This document shows positions 1 through 6,298 of a stretch of 38,575 nt of DNA, one piece after another. Location: NCBI GenBank assembly GCA_964511405.1, contig CAZEFK010000044.1, positions 1-38,575 of the forward strand, written 5' to 3'. The notes under the pieces are model-generated. The model saw only the letters and a list, made by a program, of their open reading frames with translations. It ran no database searches and had not been told where the DNA came from. This stretch comes from CAZEFK01 sp964511405. Its GTDB lineage: Bacteria > Pseudomonadota > Alphaproteobacteria > Elsterales > Elsteraceae. Numbering within the stretch: the stretch's first letter is position 1; each line of letters opens with the position of its first letter. Made by a program: the position numbers and the translations under genes.

Positions 1-133
1 TCTCCGCCACGATCCGCGCCTTCGCATCCGGCGGCCAACGCCGCCGGCGACCGGCTCCGGTGAAAATCTCCAGCTGCCGCGCCGGCTCGACCGCCGCCGC
101 CTTCGGCATAGAATGTTCCACGGTGTCAATCAT
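1..133 (-). CDS. tnpA: IS66-type TnpA (OrfA) N-terminus, cut by window edge
   Basis: This is the first 44 codons of a minus-strand gene that runs off the left edge of the window. The translation ends in a basic stretch reading RRRRWPPDAKARIVAE. That matches the start of the small helix-turn-helix accessory protein (TnpA) of IS66-family elements, which usually reads like RRRWSPEFKARIVAES. The ATG at 133 is the first in frame and a second possible start lies at 109. The gene begins about 82 bp inside a sequence that looks like the IS66 terminal repeat (188-215), which is the normal layout for this family. TnpB and the transposase TnpC would lie beyond the window. The identification rests on a short N-terminus plus the terminal repeat, so the family call is good but not certain. 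Confidence 0.72.
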   Translation of the reverse strand, partial: MIDTVEHSMPKAAAVEPARQLEIFTGAGRRRRWPPDAKARIVAE

Positions 134-187
134 AGGTCTTATCGCCCGTCCACTCGCCCGACCAGCATCGCCGATCATGCCGTCAAG

Positions 188-215
188 GCAAAGGTGGGCG
201 CAGAACAGCGCTTAC
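188..215. repeat. Putative IS66 terminal inverted repeat (right end)
   Basis: Read on the minus strand, the sequence ending at 215 begins GTAAGCGCTGTTCTGCG. The GTAAGCG start is the typical terminus of IS66-family elements. The tnpA start lies about 82 bp inside it. The eight bases immediately outside (216-223, gcagaggc) would be the target-site duplication, since IS66 normally makes 8 bp. The other copy is outside the window, so the duplication cannot be checked here. Confidence 0.6.
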
Positions 216-222
216 GCAGAGG

Positions 223-471
223 CTACGGCAACTCGTCACCGGCAGGTGGGGGCTCGTCAGGCGCGTTCTGAACAAACCACTTCAGATCCTCGGGCTTGGC
301 GTCCTGGGCCCGCTGCCTGAAGAATTCTGCCGCGGTCTCGACAGCCCCGACCTTCTGCGCCACCGCCGCTGCGATCCACTGGTTGAGCGACACGCCATCT
401 TCCTTGGCCAAGCGCTGCGCCGCTTTCTTGATCGACGCCGGGAGTTTCAACGGATACGACGCCTTGCTCAT
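223..471 (-). CDS. RHH/HicB-like antitoxin of a PIN toxin pair
   Basis: This 82-aa protein begins with the ribbon-helix-helix pattern YPLKLPASIKKAAQRLA, then SLNQWIAAAVAQKVGA. It is the short DNA-binding fold of Arc/HicB-like antitoxins. The second half is acidic and proline-rich, as expected for a toxin-binding tail. It overlaps the upstream PIN toxin gene by four bases (ATGA), so the two are translationally coupled, with the toxin first. The stop codon at 223-225 lies just outside the inferred end of the IS66 element, so the insertion may have fallen exactly at, or slightly trimmed, the natural C-terminus. It should neutralise the toxin and bind the palindrome at 893-923. The family assignment is by pattern. 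Confidence 0.82.
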   Translation of the reverse strand: MSKASYPLKLPASIKKAAQRLAKEDGVSLNQWIAAAVAQKVGAVETAAEFFRQRAQDAKPEDLKWFVQNAPDEPPPAGDELP

Positions 472-893
472 GCCTGGACCCTCCGCAACAGGTCAGCTGG
501 TCGAAGGATGGAAACGCCGAAGCGATCCGCCGCCCCGGCAAAGTCCGCAACATTGTAGGTCACCAGCGCGTCGGCGCGGCCGTTGATCGCTGCCTCGAGC
601 ACCATTTCGTCACCTGGATCGCGCACCTGGGGCCGCCATCGGAAATGAACGTCGACCGGCTCCACGGCACTGGCCAGCGCCGCCAAAACCCGGTCGACCT
701 GATGGATCGTGAGACGATGCACAAGCCGCTGCTCAGGCCGTTTCAGTACGTCTTCGTACTCAAGGAACAGGGGCGGCGTCGCCAGCGGCACCAGCCGCCG
801 ATCGGCGACCAGACCAAGCACCGCGTTGCCGGCGCCTCGGCGACTTCGAAGCCCCGTGACCAGAACCGAGGTATCGATCACGACCCGCCACAT
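468..893 (-). CDS. PIN-domain ribonuclease toxin (COG1569-type)
   Basis: This 141-aa PIN domain is typical of toxin-antitoxin ribonucleases of the 'putative toxin component, PIN family' group. Visible acidic active-site residues are the Asp in VVIDTSVLV (about residue 7), the Glu in FLEYEDVL, the Asp in VRDPGDEMVLEAA and the late Asp in YNVADF. These coordinate Mg2+ or Mn2+ for RNA cleavage in the family. The gene precedes its antitoxin and overlaps it by four bases. The ATG at 893 gives the normal PIN start (two or three residues before the VxxDTxV strand). No Shine-Dalgarno sequence is visible, because the operator palindrome and a candidate promoter run right up to the start codon. The mRNA may therefore be leaderless or nearly so. 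Confidence 0.9.
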   Translation of the reverse strand: MWRVVIDTSVLVTGLRSRRGAGNAVLGLVADRRLVPLATPPLFLEYEDVLKRPEQRLVHRLTIHQVDRVLAALASAVEPVDVHFRWRPQVRDPGDEMVLEAAINGRADALVTYNVADFAGAADRFGVSILRPADLLRRVQA

Positions 894-923
894 ATCTCAT
901 AAGATGTCATATCCTATGAGATA
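893..923. promoter_or_regulatory. Operator and promoter of the PIN toxin-antitoxin operon
   Basis: A perfect 9-bp inverted repeat, TATCTCATA (893-901) and TATGAGATA (915-923), is separated by 13 bp, so half-site centres are 22 bp apart, about two DNA turns. The inner arm touches the first base of the toxin start codon. On the minus strand a TTGAGG (929-924), a 17-bp spacer and CATCTT (906-901) form a plausible sigma-70 promoter whose start would be within a few bases of the ATG. RHH antitoxin binding here would block polymerase, the usual autoregulation of such modules. Confidence 0.72.
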
Positions 924-1338
924 CCTCAACGCCAGCCAGTGAATGTCGCCGTCGCCCAGACCTGCCGCCGGCATCAGATCCCGTTCCGCAGCCCGGCTAC
1001 TGGGCAAAGCGGGAGGCGGGAAAACGGGTTGTCCAGACGGCGCTCCCGGATCGTGCCCCAGGCATGCCAGACGAGGTCGACGTCGGGGCCGGCGGGCGCT
1101 GGTACCGATCTTGGCCGGAGCCCGAACTGACGGGACCGCTGCCGGACCCGCCGTCGTTTTCCGAGACGATCGACGCTGTGCGCGGCCGTATGCAGAGGGT
1201 CATCGGCAAGGTGACCGTCCCCCGAGATCTTTCTCGTTCGTACACAGCAATCGCCGCCATTGGCGAGCATGGAGCGCGGCCCGAGTCATCCGGCCACCTG
1301 TTCGGCTTCGGCGCCTCAGGCCCGCCCCGCTCGGCTCG
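924..1338. other. Gene-free spacer between toxin-antitoxin pair and narK promoter
   Basis: No convincing gene was found in this stretch. Open frames exist on both strands, as expected from high GC, but they are rich in Arg, Pro and Gly and show no recognisable motif. The best candidate (1064-1342, plus strand) lacks a ribosome-binding site and I did not recognise it. The right part leads into the FNR-like box of narK. Confidence 0.5.
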
Positions 1339-1352
1339 TTGACCTGGGTCAA
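1339..1352. promoter_or_regulatory. FNR/FixK-like box upstream of narK remnant
   Basis: The sequence TTGAC-CTGG-GTCAA is a perfect dyad matching TTGAY-N4-RTCAA, the FNR/ANR/FixK operator. If it sits at -41.5, the -10 hexamer should cover 1375-1380, which reads TAGGGT and fits the minimal TAnnnT pattern. The centre is about 100 bp before the narK ATG at 1446. Confidence 0.75.
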
Positions 1353-1445
1353 AGCTGCAGCCGCCGCCTCCCAATAGGGTGCCGTTCAGCGCCGTAGCTC
1401 CCGCGTCGTCGGGGATTGCGGCGGTCACCTGAGCGGAGAGCGCCC

Positions 1446-1656
1446 ATGGAGCAGAATGCCGATCCGAGCCCGACCCGGATCCTGGGCGTCAGCACGCTCG
1501 CCTTCACCGTCTGCTTCGCCGTGTGGTCGATTTTCTCGATCATCGGCATCGGCATCAAGCAGCAGCTCGGCCTCGACGACACCGAGTTCGGCCTGCTGAT
1601 CGGCACGCCGATTCTGAGCGGCTCGCTGATCCGCTTGCCGCTGGGGGTATGGGCCG
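1446..1656 (+). pseudogene. narK: narK 5' remnant (nitrate/nitrite MFS transporter)
   Basis: Only about 70 residues remain of a NarK/NasA-type nitrate/nitrite transporter of the major facilitator superfamily. The fragment includes the first transmembrane helix (STLAFTVCFAVWSIFSIIG) and the strongly conserved stretch GLLIGTPILSGSLIRLPLGVW. A full-length NarK is usually above 400 residues. Similarity stops at about 1652-1660, at a GGCCGGCC run. Beyond this the DNA is the antisense of a truncated BON-domain gene. The plus-strand frame stays open well past the join, but only as antisense sequence. The start has a good ribosome-binding site (GGAGAG, 1435-1440) and an FNR-like box upstream. The fragment cannot transport nitrate. 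Confidence 0.82.
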
Positions 1657-1808
1657 GCCGCAGCCCGCTTCTCTGCGTAGCTCGCGACATGGCCGGTCAG
1701 GGTGACCACGCCGTTGTCGACCGCGACGCCGATATGGGCGGGTTCCACGAGCGGTTCCCAATCCAGTTCGTCGATCACTTGCTGCTGGATGGTCTTGTCG
1801 TCGTGCAT
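1657..1808 (-). pseudogene. BON-domain protein 5' remnant (OsmY-like)
   Basis: This minus-strand gene has a strong Shine-Dalgarno sequence (AAGGAGGA) and starts at 1808. About 50 residues of a BON domain can be read, with VTLTGHVASYAEKRAA the diagnostic core. BON domains bind phospholipid and occur in OsmY-like stress proteins. The similarity ends in a Gly/Ala-rich join at about 1657 and what follows is antisense narK. BON proteins of this type normally continue with one or two more repeats. The gene follows the site-2 protease and universal stress protein on the same strand and was probably the last gene of that FNR-controlled unit. I infer that both broken genes were cut by one rearrangement. 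Confidence 0.78.
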
Positions 1809-1871
1809 AACATCCTCCTTGGCTTGCGAATGGACGCTGCGGCGCCGGCCTTGGCGGCGCCTTGCGGCAGA

Positions 1872-3044
1872 TCAAAGGGTGCCCAGCTCGAGCCGGAGGG
1901 CGAGGAGGTGCAGCAGATCGGCGAGCGCCAGCACGCCGACCAGCCGGCCGTTGCGGATCACGAGCAGCCTGGAGTTGCTGGTGCGCGCCATGAGGGCGAG
2001 CGCCTTGGCGGCGTCGGCCCGGGCATCGATGCAGTTCCGGTTGCTCAGCCGCTCGGCGATGTCGCCGACGCGCAGCCGGTCCCAGTCCTCACGCGGGACC
2101 TGCCGGACCTGACGCGTCCCGACCCAGCCGTGCGGCAGGCCATCCACCACGACCGGGAACAGCTCGTGGTGATAGCGATAGAGATAGTCTTCGACGAACT
2201 CGCGGACGGTCCGGTCCGGCGGGACGGTGATCGGGTCGCCGGTCATGACGCGACTGACGGGAATGCCCGCCAGGGCCTCGTGGATCATCAGCTGGCTGTA
2301 GGACTGCGTGGCAGCCGCCCTCAGGAACAGCCCGATCAGTCCCCACCACAAGCCGCCGACCAGGTCGCCGTCGACAGCGCGGAAGACGCCAAGAACGATC
2401 AGCAGGATCCCGAAGCCGCCGCCGACCGTCGTCGCGAACCGGGTCGCGCGGTGCAGGTCGCCGTGCCACCACCACAGCGCGGCCCGCAGCACCCGCCCGC
2501 CGTCCAGCGGGAACGCCGGGATCAGGTTGAACAGCCCCAGCAGGCCGTTGGCCAAGGCGAGGTAGCCGGCGAGCGCAGCCGGTGCCGCGAAGCCTGCCGC
2601 ATCCAGGGCGGCGCCGGCTTGGGTGAAGATGATCGCGAGCGTGAAGCTCACGGCAGGGCCGGCCAGCGCCATCAGGAGCTCGGACCGGCCGTTGCGCGGC
2701 TCCTCGTCCATTTCGGCGACGCCGCCGAAGATGAACAGGACGATGCGCGAGATCGGGATGTCGAAGTGGCGCGCGACCAGGGCGTGCCCCAGCTCGTGCA
2801 GCAGGATCGAGGCCATGAGCCCGACGGCACCCGCCACGCCCATTCGCCAGTACAGCGCCGGGTCGACCGCCGGGTACCAGGCGGGGAAGAAGCCGGTGGC
2901 GAGCGACCAGGCGATCAGGACGGCCAGCACCAGCCAGGTCCAGTCGACCTGGATGCGAATGCCGCCGAGCGTGAACAGCGTCTGCCGGCCGTCGACGCCG
3001 GCCCGGCGGAGCGACGCGTTGGGCAGCGTCCGGGACGTGGACAT
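1872..3044 (-). CDS. Site-2 protease family M50 metallopeptidase with CBS pair
   Basis: This 390-aa membrane zinc protease has HELGH at residues 83-87, inside a hydrophobic segment, and a second metal-site motif NLIPAFPLDGG ending at about residue 183. These are the two hallmarks of the S2P/SpoIVFB-like M50 class. At least five hydrophobic segments are visible before residue 240. A tandem CBS pair fills about 250-390, the arrangement of CBS-type rhomboid-like S2Ps that respond to nucleotide ligands. Such enzymes cleave membrane-bound substrates, often anti-sigma factors, but the substrate here is unknown. The gene starts 12 bp after the universal stress protein gene and is probably co-transcribed from the FNR-box promoter at 3996-4009. 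All catalytic residues look intact. Confidence 0.9.
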   Translation of the reverse strand: MSTSRTLPNASLRRAGVDGRQTLFTLGGIRIQVDWTWLVLAVLIAWSLATGFFPAWYPAVDPALYWRMGVAGAVGLMASILLHELGHALVARHFDIPISRIVLFIFGGVAEMDEEPRNGRSELLMALAGPAVSFTLAIIFTQAGAALDAAGFAAPAALAGYLALANGLLGLFNLIPAFPLDGGRVLRAALWWWHGDLHRATRFATTVGGGFGILLIVLGVFRAVDGDLVGGLWWGLIGLFLRAAATQSYSQLMIHEALAGIPVSRVMTGDPITVPPDRTVREFVEDYLYRYHHELFPVVVDGLPHGWVGTRQVRQVPREDWDRLRVGDIAERLSNRNCIDARADAAKALALMARTSNSRLLVIRNGRLVGVLALADLLHLLALRLELGTL

Positions 3045-3056
3045 CGCGGCAACTCT

Positions 3057-3911
3057 TCAGTGCGCCATCAGGACCGGCAACTCGGCGCTCCGCAGCACAT
3101 GCTGGGTAAAGCCGCCGAAGACGAATTCGCGCAGCCGGTTGTGCCCATAGCCGCCCATGACGACCAGCCCGGCGCCGGAAAGCTTGGCCGCCTCGAACAG
3201 CGCCGCCGCGGGGGCCTTGTTAACGACGGCGATATGGCGGGTCGTGACCTCTAGGCCATGGCGGCGCAGGCCGTGCACGAGCCGGCCCACGTCGTCGGGA
3301 TCCGGACGGTGCCCCTCGACCACCGTCTGCACGATGATATGCTTGGCCCTGAGCAGGAAGGGCAGGGCGGCGGCGACCGCGCGCGCCGCCGAGGCCGACG
3401 GCTTCCAGGCGATGACCACGGTGTCGGCCGGCAAATCCGACACGCCGGCCGCCGGGATGAGGAGCGGCCGCCCGCCGTCGAGCAGCGCCGTCTCGATCGT
3501 CTCGAGGGCGACGCCGGTCTGGCCGGCGGGCCTGGCGATCACCATGAGGTCGCTGGCGCGCCCGTGCCGGACGACGATATCAGGCTCCTCGCCGACTTCG
3601 CGATGCCACTGGGCCGAAAGGCCTGCTTCCGTCGTACCGATGGGCACGCCGCGCGCCGCGCACACGCCGCGGACGGCTTGCGCCGCGGCCGCCTCGCGCG
3701 CGACGGCCTCGCGCTCCCAGCGCTCGACCAGGTCGCCGGTGATCGTGGCGCTGCCGCCCCAGGATGCCGCGGCCAGGACGGCAGCTGTCTCGACGCGGAC
3801 ATGCAGGAAGTCGAGGCGCGCGCCGAACGCACGGGCGACCTGGATGGCGGTCTCGAACGCGGCGGCGTCGCATGGACTGCCGGCCGTCGGCACCAGAATG
3901 GTCTTGATCAT
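3057..3911 (-). CDS. Universal stress protein, two-domain UspA type
   Basis: This 284-aa protein starts at 3911 with the typical USP opening MIKTILVPTAGSP, preceded by an AAGGGA ribosome-binding site. A longer in-frame extension to 4253 exists but runs through the FNR-like box and is unlikely. The length fits two fused UspA domains. The second ends with VVMGGYGHNRLREFVFGG, related to the ATP-binding loop of UspA proteins, and closes in LPVLMAH. USPs with this C-terminus are common in alphaproteobacteria and help cells survive energy or oxygen limitation. It heads a minus-strand unit with the M50 protease and the broken BON gene. It diverges from the host-attachment-like gene, with an FNR-like dyad between them. 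Confidence 0.9.
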   Translation of the reverse strand: MIKTILVPTAGSPCDAAAFETAIQVARAFGARLDFLHVRVETAAVLAAASWGGSATITGDLVERWEREAVAREAAAAQAVRGVCAARGVPIGTTEAGLSAQWHREVGEEPDIVVRHGRASDLMVIARPAGQTGVALETIETALLDGGRPLLIPAAGVSDLPADTVVIAWKPSASAARAVAAALPFLLRAKHIIVQTVVEGHRPDPDDVGRLVHGLRRHGLEVTTRHIAVVNKAPAAALFEAAKLSGAGLVVMGGYGHNRLREFVFGGFTQHVLRSAELPVLMAH

Positions 3912-3995
3912 CGCGGGATCCCTTATTTCTGGCTCTGCCCGGAGTAAGCGGCCATCGCGCCACCCTGGACACTGAGCGAGATCGAAGGATTGTCG

Positions 3996-4009
3996 TTGAT
4001 TTGGATCAA
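3996..4009. promoter_or_regulatory. FNR-consensus box between usp and host-attachment-like gene
   Basis: TTGAT-TTGG-ATCAA is an exact match to the FNR consensus TTGAT-N4-ATCAA. It lies in a divergent intergenic region, centred about 91 bp from the usp start and 66 bp from the start at 4069, so one symmetric site could serve both directions. A clear -10 element at the class II position is not obvious in either direction. Confidence 0.82.
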
Positions 4010-4068
4010 AGCCGGCGTCCTGGCGACGGGGACTTCGACAAGCTTCCCGCGACGGTCGGAGACTATTC

Positions 4069-4530
4069 ATGCACGGCATCTTTTGGATCTTTATCGCCGA
4101 TGCCTCGCGAGCGCGGATCGTCGTTCGTACGCCGGGCGGGTGCTGGCAAACCGTCGCCGCGTTCCGTCTGGAGCCGCTGCCTGGGGCCGCAGAACTGGGT
4201 AGCGACCGCCCCGGGCGCAGCTTCGAGAGCGCGGGCGTTGCGCGCCGCGCCATCGAGCCGCGGCACGACCCGGCGAAGCTGCAGCGGCGCAGTTTCGTCT
4301 GCGCGTTGGCGCGGTTTCTCGACAGCGCCTGCCTGGATCGCCGCTTCGATCGATTGGCGCTGGTCGCGCCGAGCCGGATGCTGGGCGAGATGCGGTCGGT
4401 CCTGGCCGATCACACGCGTGCCGCCGTGTCGGTCGAGAGCCCCAAGGACCTGACCAAGATCCCCGATGACGAGATCGCGGATCATCTGACGCCGATCCTG
4501 GCGGAAACCCGCCGCTTGGCGCGCGCCTGA
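4069..4530 (+). CDS. Host attachment protein-like (PF10116 family)
   Basis: This 153-aa soluble protein opens with FWIFIADASRARIV and has LVAPSRMLGEMRSVLADH in the middle and ESPKDLTKIPDDEIADHLTPIL near the C-terminus. These blocks match the bacterial 'protein required for attachment to host cells' family. Despite the name, the fold resembles archaeal release-factor/eL30-like domains and the biochemical role is unclear. The first gene on the plus-strand side of the FNR-consensus box, it ends just before another FNR/FixK-like box, so it is probably transcribed alone under low-oxygen control. The ATG at 4069 gives the expected N-terminus. Confidence 0.78.
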   Translation: MHGIFWIFIADASRARIVVRTPGGCWQTVAAFRLEPLPGAAELGSDRPGRSFESAGVARRAIEPRHDPAKLQRRSFVCALARFLDSACLDRRFDRLALVAPSRMLGEMRSVLADHTRAAVSVESPKDLTKIPDDEIADHLTPILAETRRLARA

Positions 4531-4536
4531 GCCGGT

Positions 4537-4550
4537 TTGATCCGGCGCAA
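4537..4550. promoter_or_regulatory. FixK-like box upstream of CBS-BON-HlyD/ABC exporter operon
   Basis: TTGAT-CCGG-CGCAA fits the FixK pattern TTGA-N6-GCAA and differs from the FNR consensus in two positions. Its centre is 60 bp before the start at 4604. The predicted -10 window for a class II promoter (4573-4578) reads TAGCGT, again TAnnnT. Confidence 0.72.
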
Positions 4551-4603
4551 AGCCTGGCGCGGCGGGCGGACCTAGCGTCGCCTGGACCGAATAGGAGGCG
4601 ACG

Positions 4604-6298
4604 ATGAAGGCAGCCGATGTGATGACCCGCCGCGTATGGACCGTGGCGCCCGAGACGACCGTGGCCGATGCGGCGCGGCTGATGATCGAGCACCGGATCA
4701 GCGGCCTGCCCGTGGTCGGCCCCGATCAGCGGCTGGTGGGCATCGTGACCGAAGGCGACTTTCTGCGCCGCGTCGAGCTGGGCACCGAGCGCCGCCACAG
4801 CGGCTGGCTTGGGTTCCTGCTGGGTCCGGGGCGGTTGGCCGACGAGTATGTCCAGGCCCACGCGCGGCGCGTCGACGAGGTGATGACTACGGATGTCGAG
4901 ACCGCGACCGAGGACGCCGAGCTGGCGGATCTCGTGCGGCTGATGGAGCGGTGGCGGATCAAGCGGGTTCCGGTCGTGCGCGACGGCCGGCTGGTCGGTA
5001 TCGTCAGCCGCGCCAACCTGCTCCAGGCCTTGGCGGTGGTGCCGCCGGCAGCCCTGGCCATGAGCATGGACGACGTCGCGATCCGCGACCGCGTCGTGGC
5101 CGAGATCGAACGCCAGCCCTGGGGCCCGATCGCCAGCATCACGGTGCTGGTCAAGGACGGCGTGGTCAGTCTCGACGGCGCCATCTTCGACGAGCGCCAG
5201 CGCCTTGCTTTGAAGGTGGCGGCGGAGAACATCCCGGGCGTCCGGGCCGTGCACGACAACCTGGTCTGGGTCGAGCCGACCTCGGGCTACTCGATCGAGC
5301 CGCCGGCCGCCTCGGCCCCGCCGCGCCGATGGGGGCGCTGGGCGGGTGCGCTGCTGGCCATCGGGGTGGCGGCGGTCGCCGGCGTCTATTGGTTCGACCA
5401 GGGCGGCGACGGCGAGCTTGCCGGTCTCGCCTACGGCAACGGCCGGTTGGAGGCCGACGAGATCGACATCGCAACCAAGTTCGCCGGCCGGATCGCGACT
5501 CTGCTGGTCGATGAGGGGGATCGCGTGCAAATGGGCCAGCTGGTGGCGCGCATGGACGTGCGCGACCTGGAGGCCGATCTGGCCAAGGCCGAGGCGCAGG
5601 CAAAGCAGGCTCAGCAAGCGCTGGCTGCGGCGCGCGCGGCGATCGACCAGAACGTGAGCCAGAAACGCCTGGCCGACCAGGAGCTGCAGCGCGCCCGGTT
5701 CCTGTTCCAGCGCGGCTACGGCCCGCAGGAGGTGGTCGACCAGCGCCAGTCCCAATCCGATACCCTGGCGGCCGCCATCGTCGCCGCCCGGGCGCAGGCG
5801 GCCGCGGCGGAGCATGCAGTGGCCGCGGCGCTCCAGGACGTCCAGCGCGACCGCGTGGACATCGCCGACAACATGCTGGTGGCGCCGCGCGCCGGCACCA
5901 TCCAGTACCGGCTGGCCAATGACGGCGAAGTGCTGCCCGCCGGCGGCAAGGTGTTCACCCTGCTCGACACCGGCAGCGCCTATATGGACGTGTTCCTGCC
6001 GACCGCCGATGCCGGACGGATCGCCGTCGGCGCCGAGGGGCGGATCCTGCTCGACGCGCTGGCCGATCGGCCGATCCTCGCCCACGTTTCGTTCGTCGCC
6101 GACGAGGCCCAGTTCACGCCGAAGGCGGTCGAGACGCGCGCCGAGCGGGACAAGCTGATGTTCCGGGTCAAGGTCCGCGCCGATCCCGATGCGCTGCGGC
6201 GGATCATGGGCACGGCGCGCGTGGGGCTGCCCGGCGTGGCCTATGTGCGCGTGGATCCGGCCTACCCTTGGCCGGCCTGGCTGGCGGGCGCGCCATGA
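4604..6298 (+). CDS. CBS-CBS-BON-HlyD fusion (membrane fusion protein of ABC exporter)
   Basis: This 564-aa protein joins what are usually two separate genes. Residues 5-58 and 90-145 are CBS domains, and 158-223 form a BON domain ending in VWVEPTSGYSIEPP, a typical C-terminus for free-standing CBS-BON stress proteins. Residues 246-263 form one transmembrane helix. From about 276 the sequence is a HlyD/YhiI-type membrane fusion protein with the GNGRLEADEIDIATK barrel-sandwich start, an Ala/Gln-rich coiled coil at about 325-420 and MLVAPRAGTIQYRL closing the lipoyl half. This topology puts the CBS/BON sensor in the cytoplasm and the adaptor in the periplasm. The gene has a strong ribosome-binding site (AGGAGG) and an FNR/FixK-like box, and overlaps rbbA by four bases. 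An ancestral in-frame gene fusion is the simplest explanation. Confidence 0.9.
   Translation: MKAADVMTRRVWTVAPETTVADAARLMIEHRISGLPVVGPDQRLVGIVTEGDFLRRVELGTERRHSGWLGFLLGPGRLADEYVQAHARRVDEVMTTDVETATEDAELADLVRLMERWRIKRVPVVRDGRLVGIVSRANLLQALAVVPPAALAMSMDDVAIRDRVVAEIERQPWGPIASITVLVKDGVVSLDGAIFDERQRLALKVAAENIPGVRAVHDNLVWVEPTSGYSIEPPAASAPPRRWGRWAGALLAIGVAAVAGVYWFDQGGDGELAGLAYGNGRLEADEIDIATKFAGRIATLLVDEGDRVQMGQLVARMDVRDLEADLAKAEAQAKQAQQALAAARAAIDQNVSQKRLADQELQRARFLFQRGYGPQEVVDQRQSQSDTLAAAIVAARAQAAAAEHAVAAALQDVQRDRVDIADNMLVAPRAGTIQYRLANDGEVLPAGGKVFTLLDTGSAYMDVFLPTADAGRIAVGAEGRILLDALADRPILAHVSFVADEAQFTPKAVETRAERDKLMFRVKVRADPDALRRIMGTARVGLPGVAYVRVDPAYPWPAWLAGAP

Noticed and set aside
1064..1342. 92-residue plus-strand frame before the narK promoter
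   Set aside because: No ribosome-binding site and no motif I could recognise; it runs into the FNR-like box. Open frames are expected by chance at this GC.
1446..3254. Plus-strand frame of about 600 residues running from narK into the M50 protease region
   Set aside because: Only the first 70 residues match NarK; the rest is antisense to BON, the M50 protease and part of the stress protein gene and is poor in hydrophobic pattern.
3912..4253. Longer N-terminus for the universal stress protein
   Set aside because: It would translate through the FNR consensus box and the start of the divergent gene, and lacks USP similarity.
4091..6085. 664-residue minus-strand frame opposite the CBS-BON-HlyD gene
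   Set aside because: Composition is Arg/His/Gln-rich as in antisense frames, and the plus strand has clear domains.
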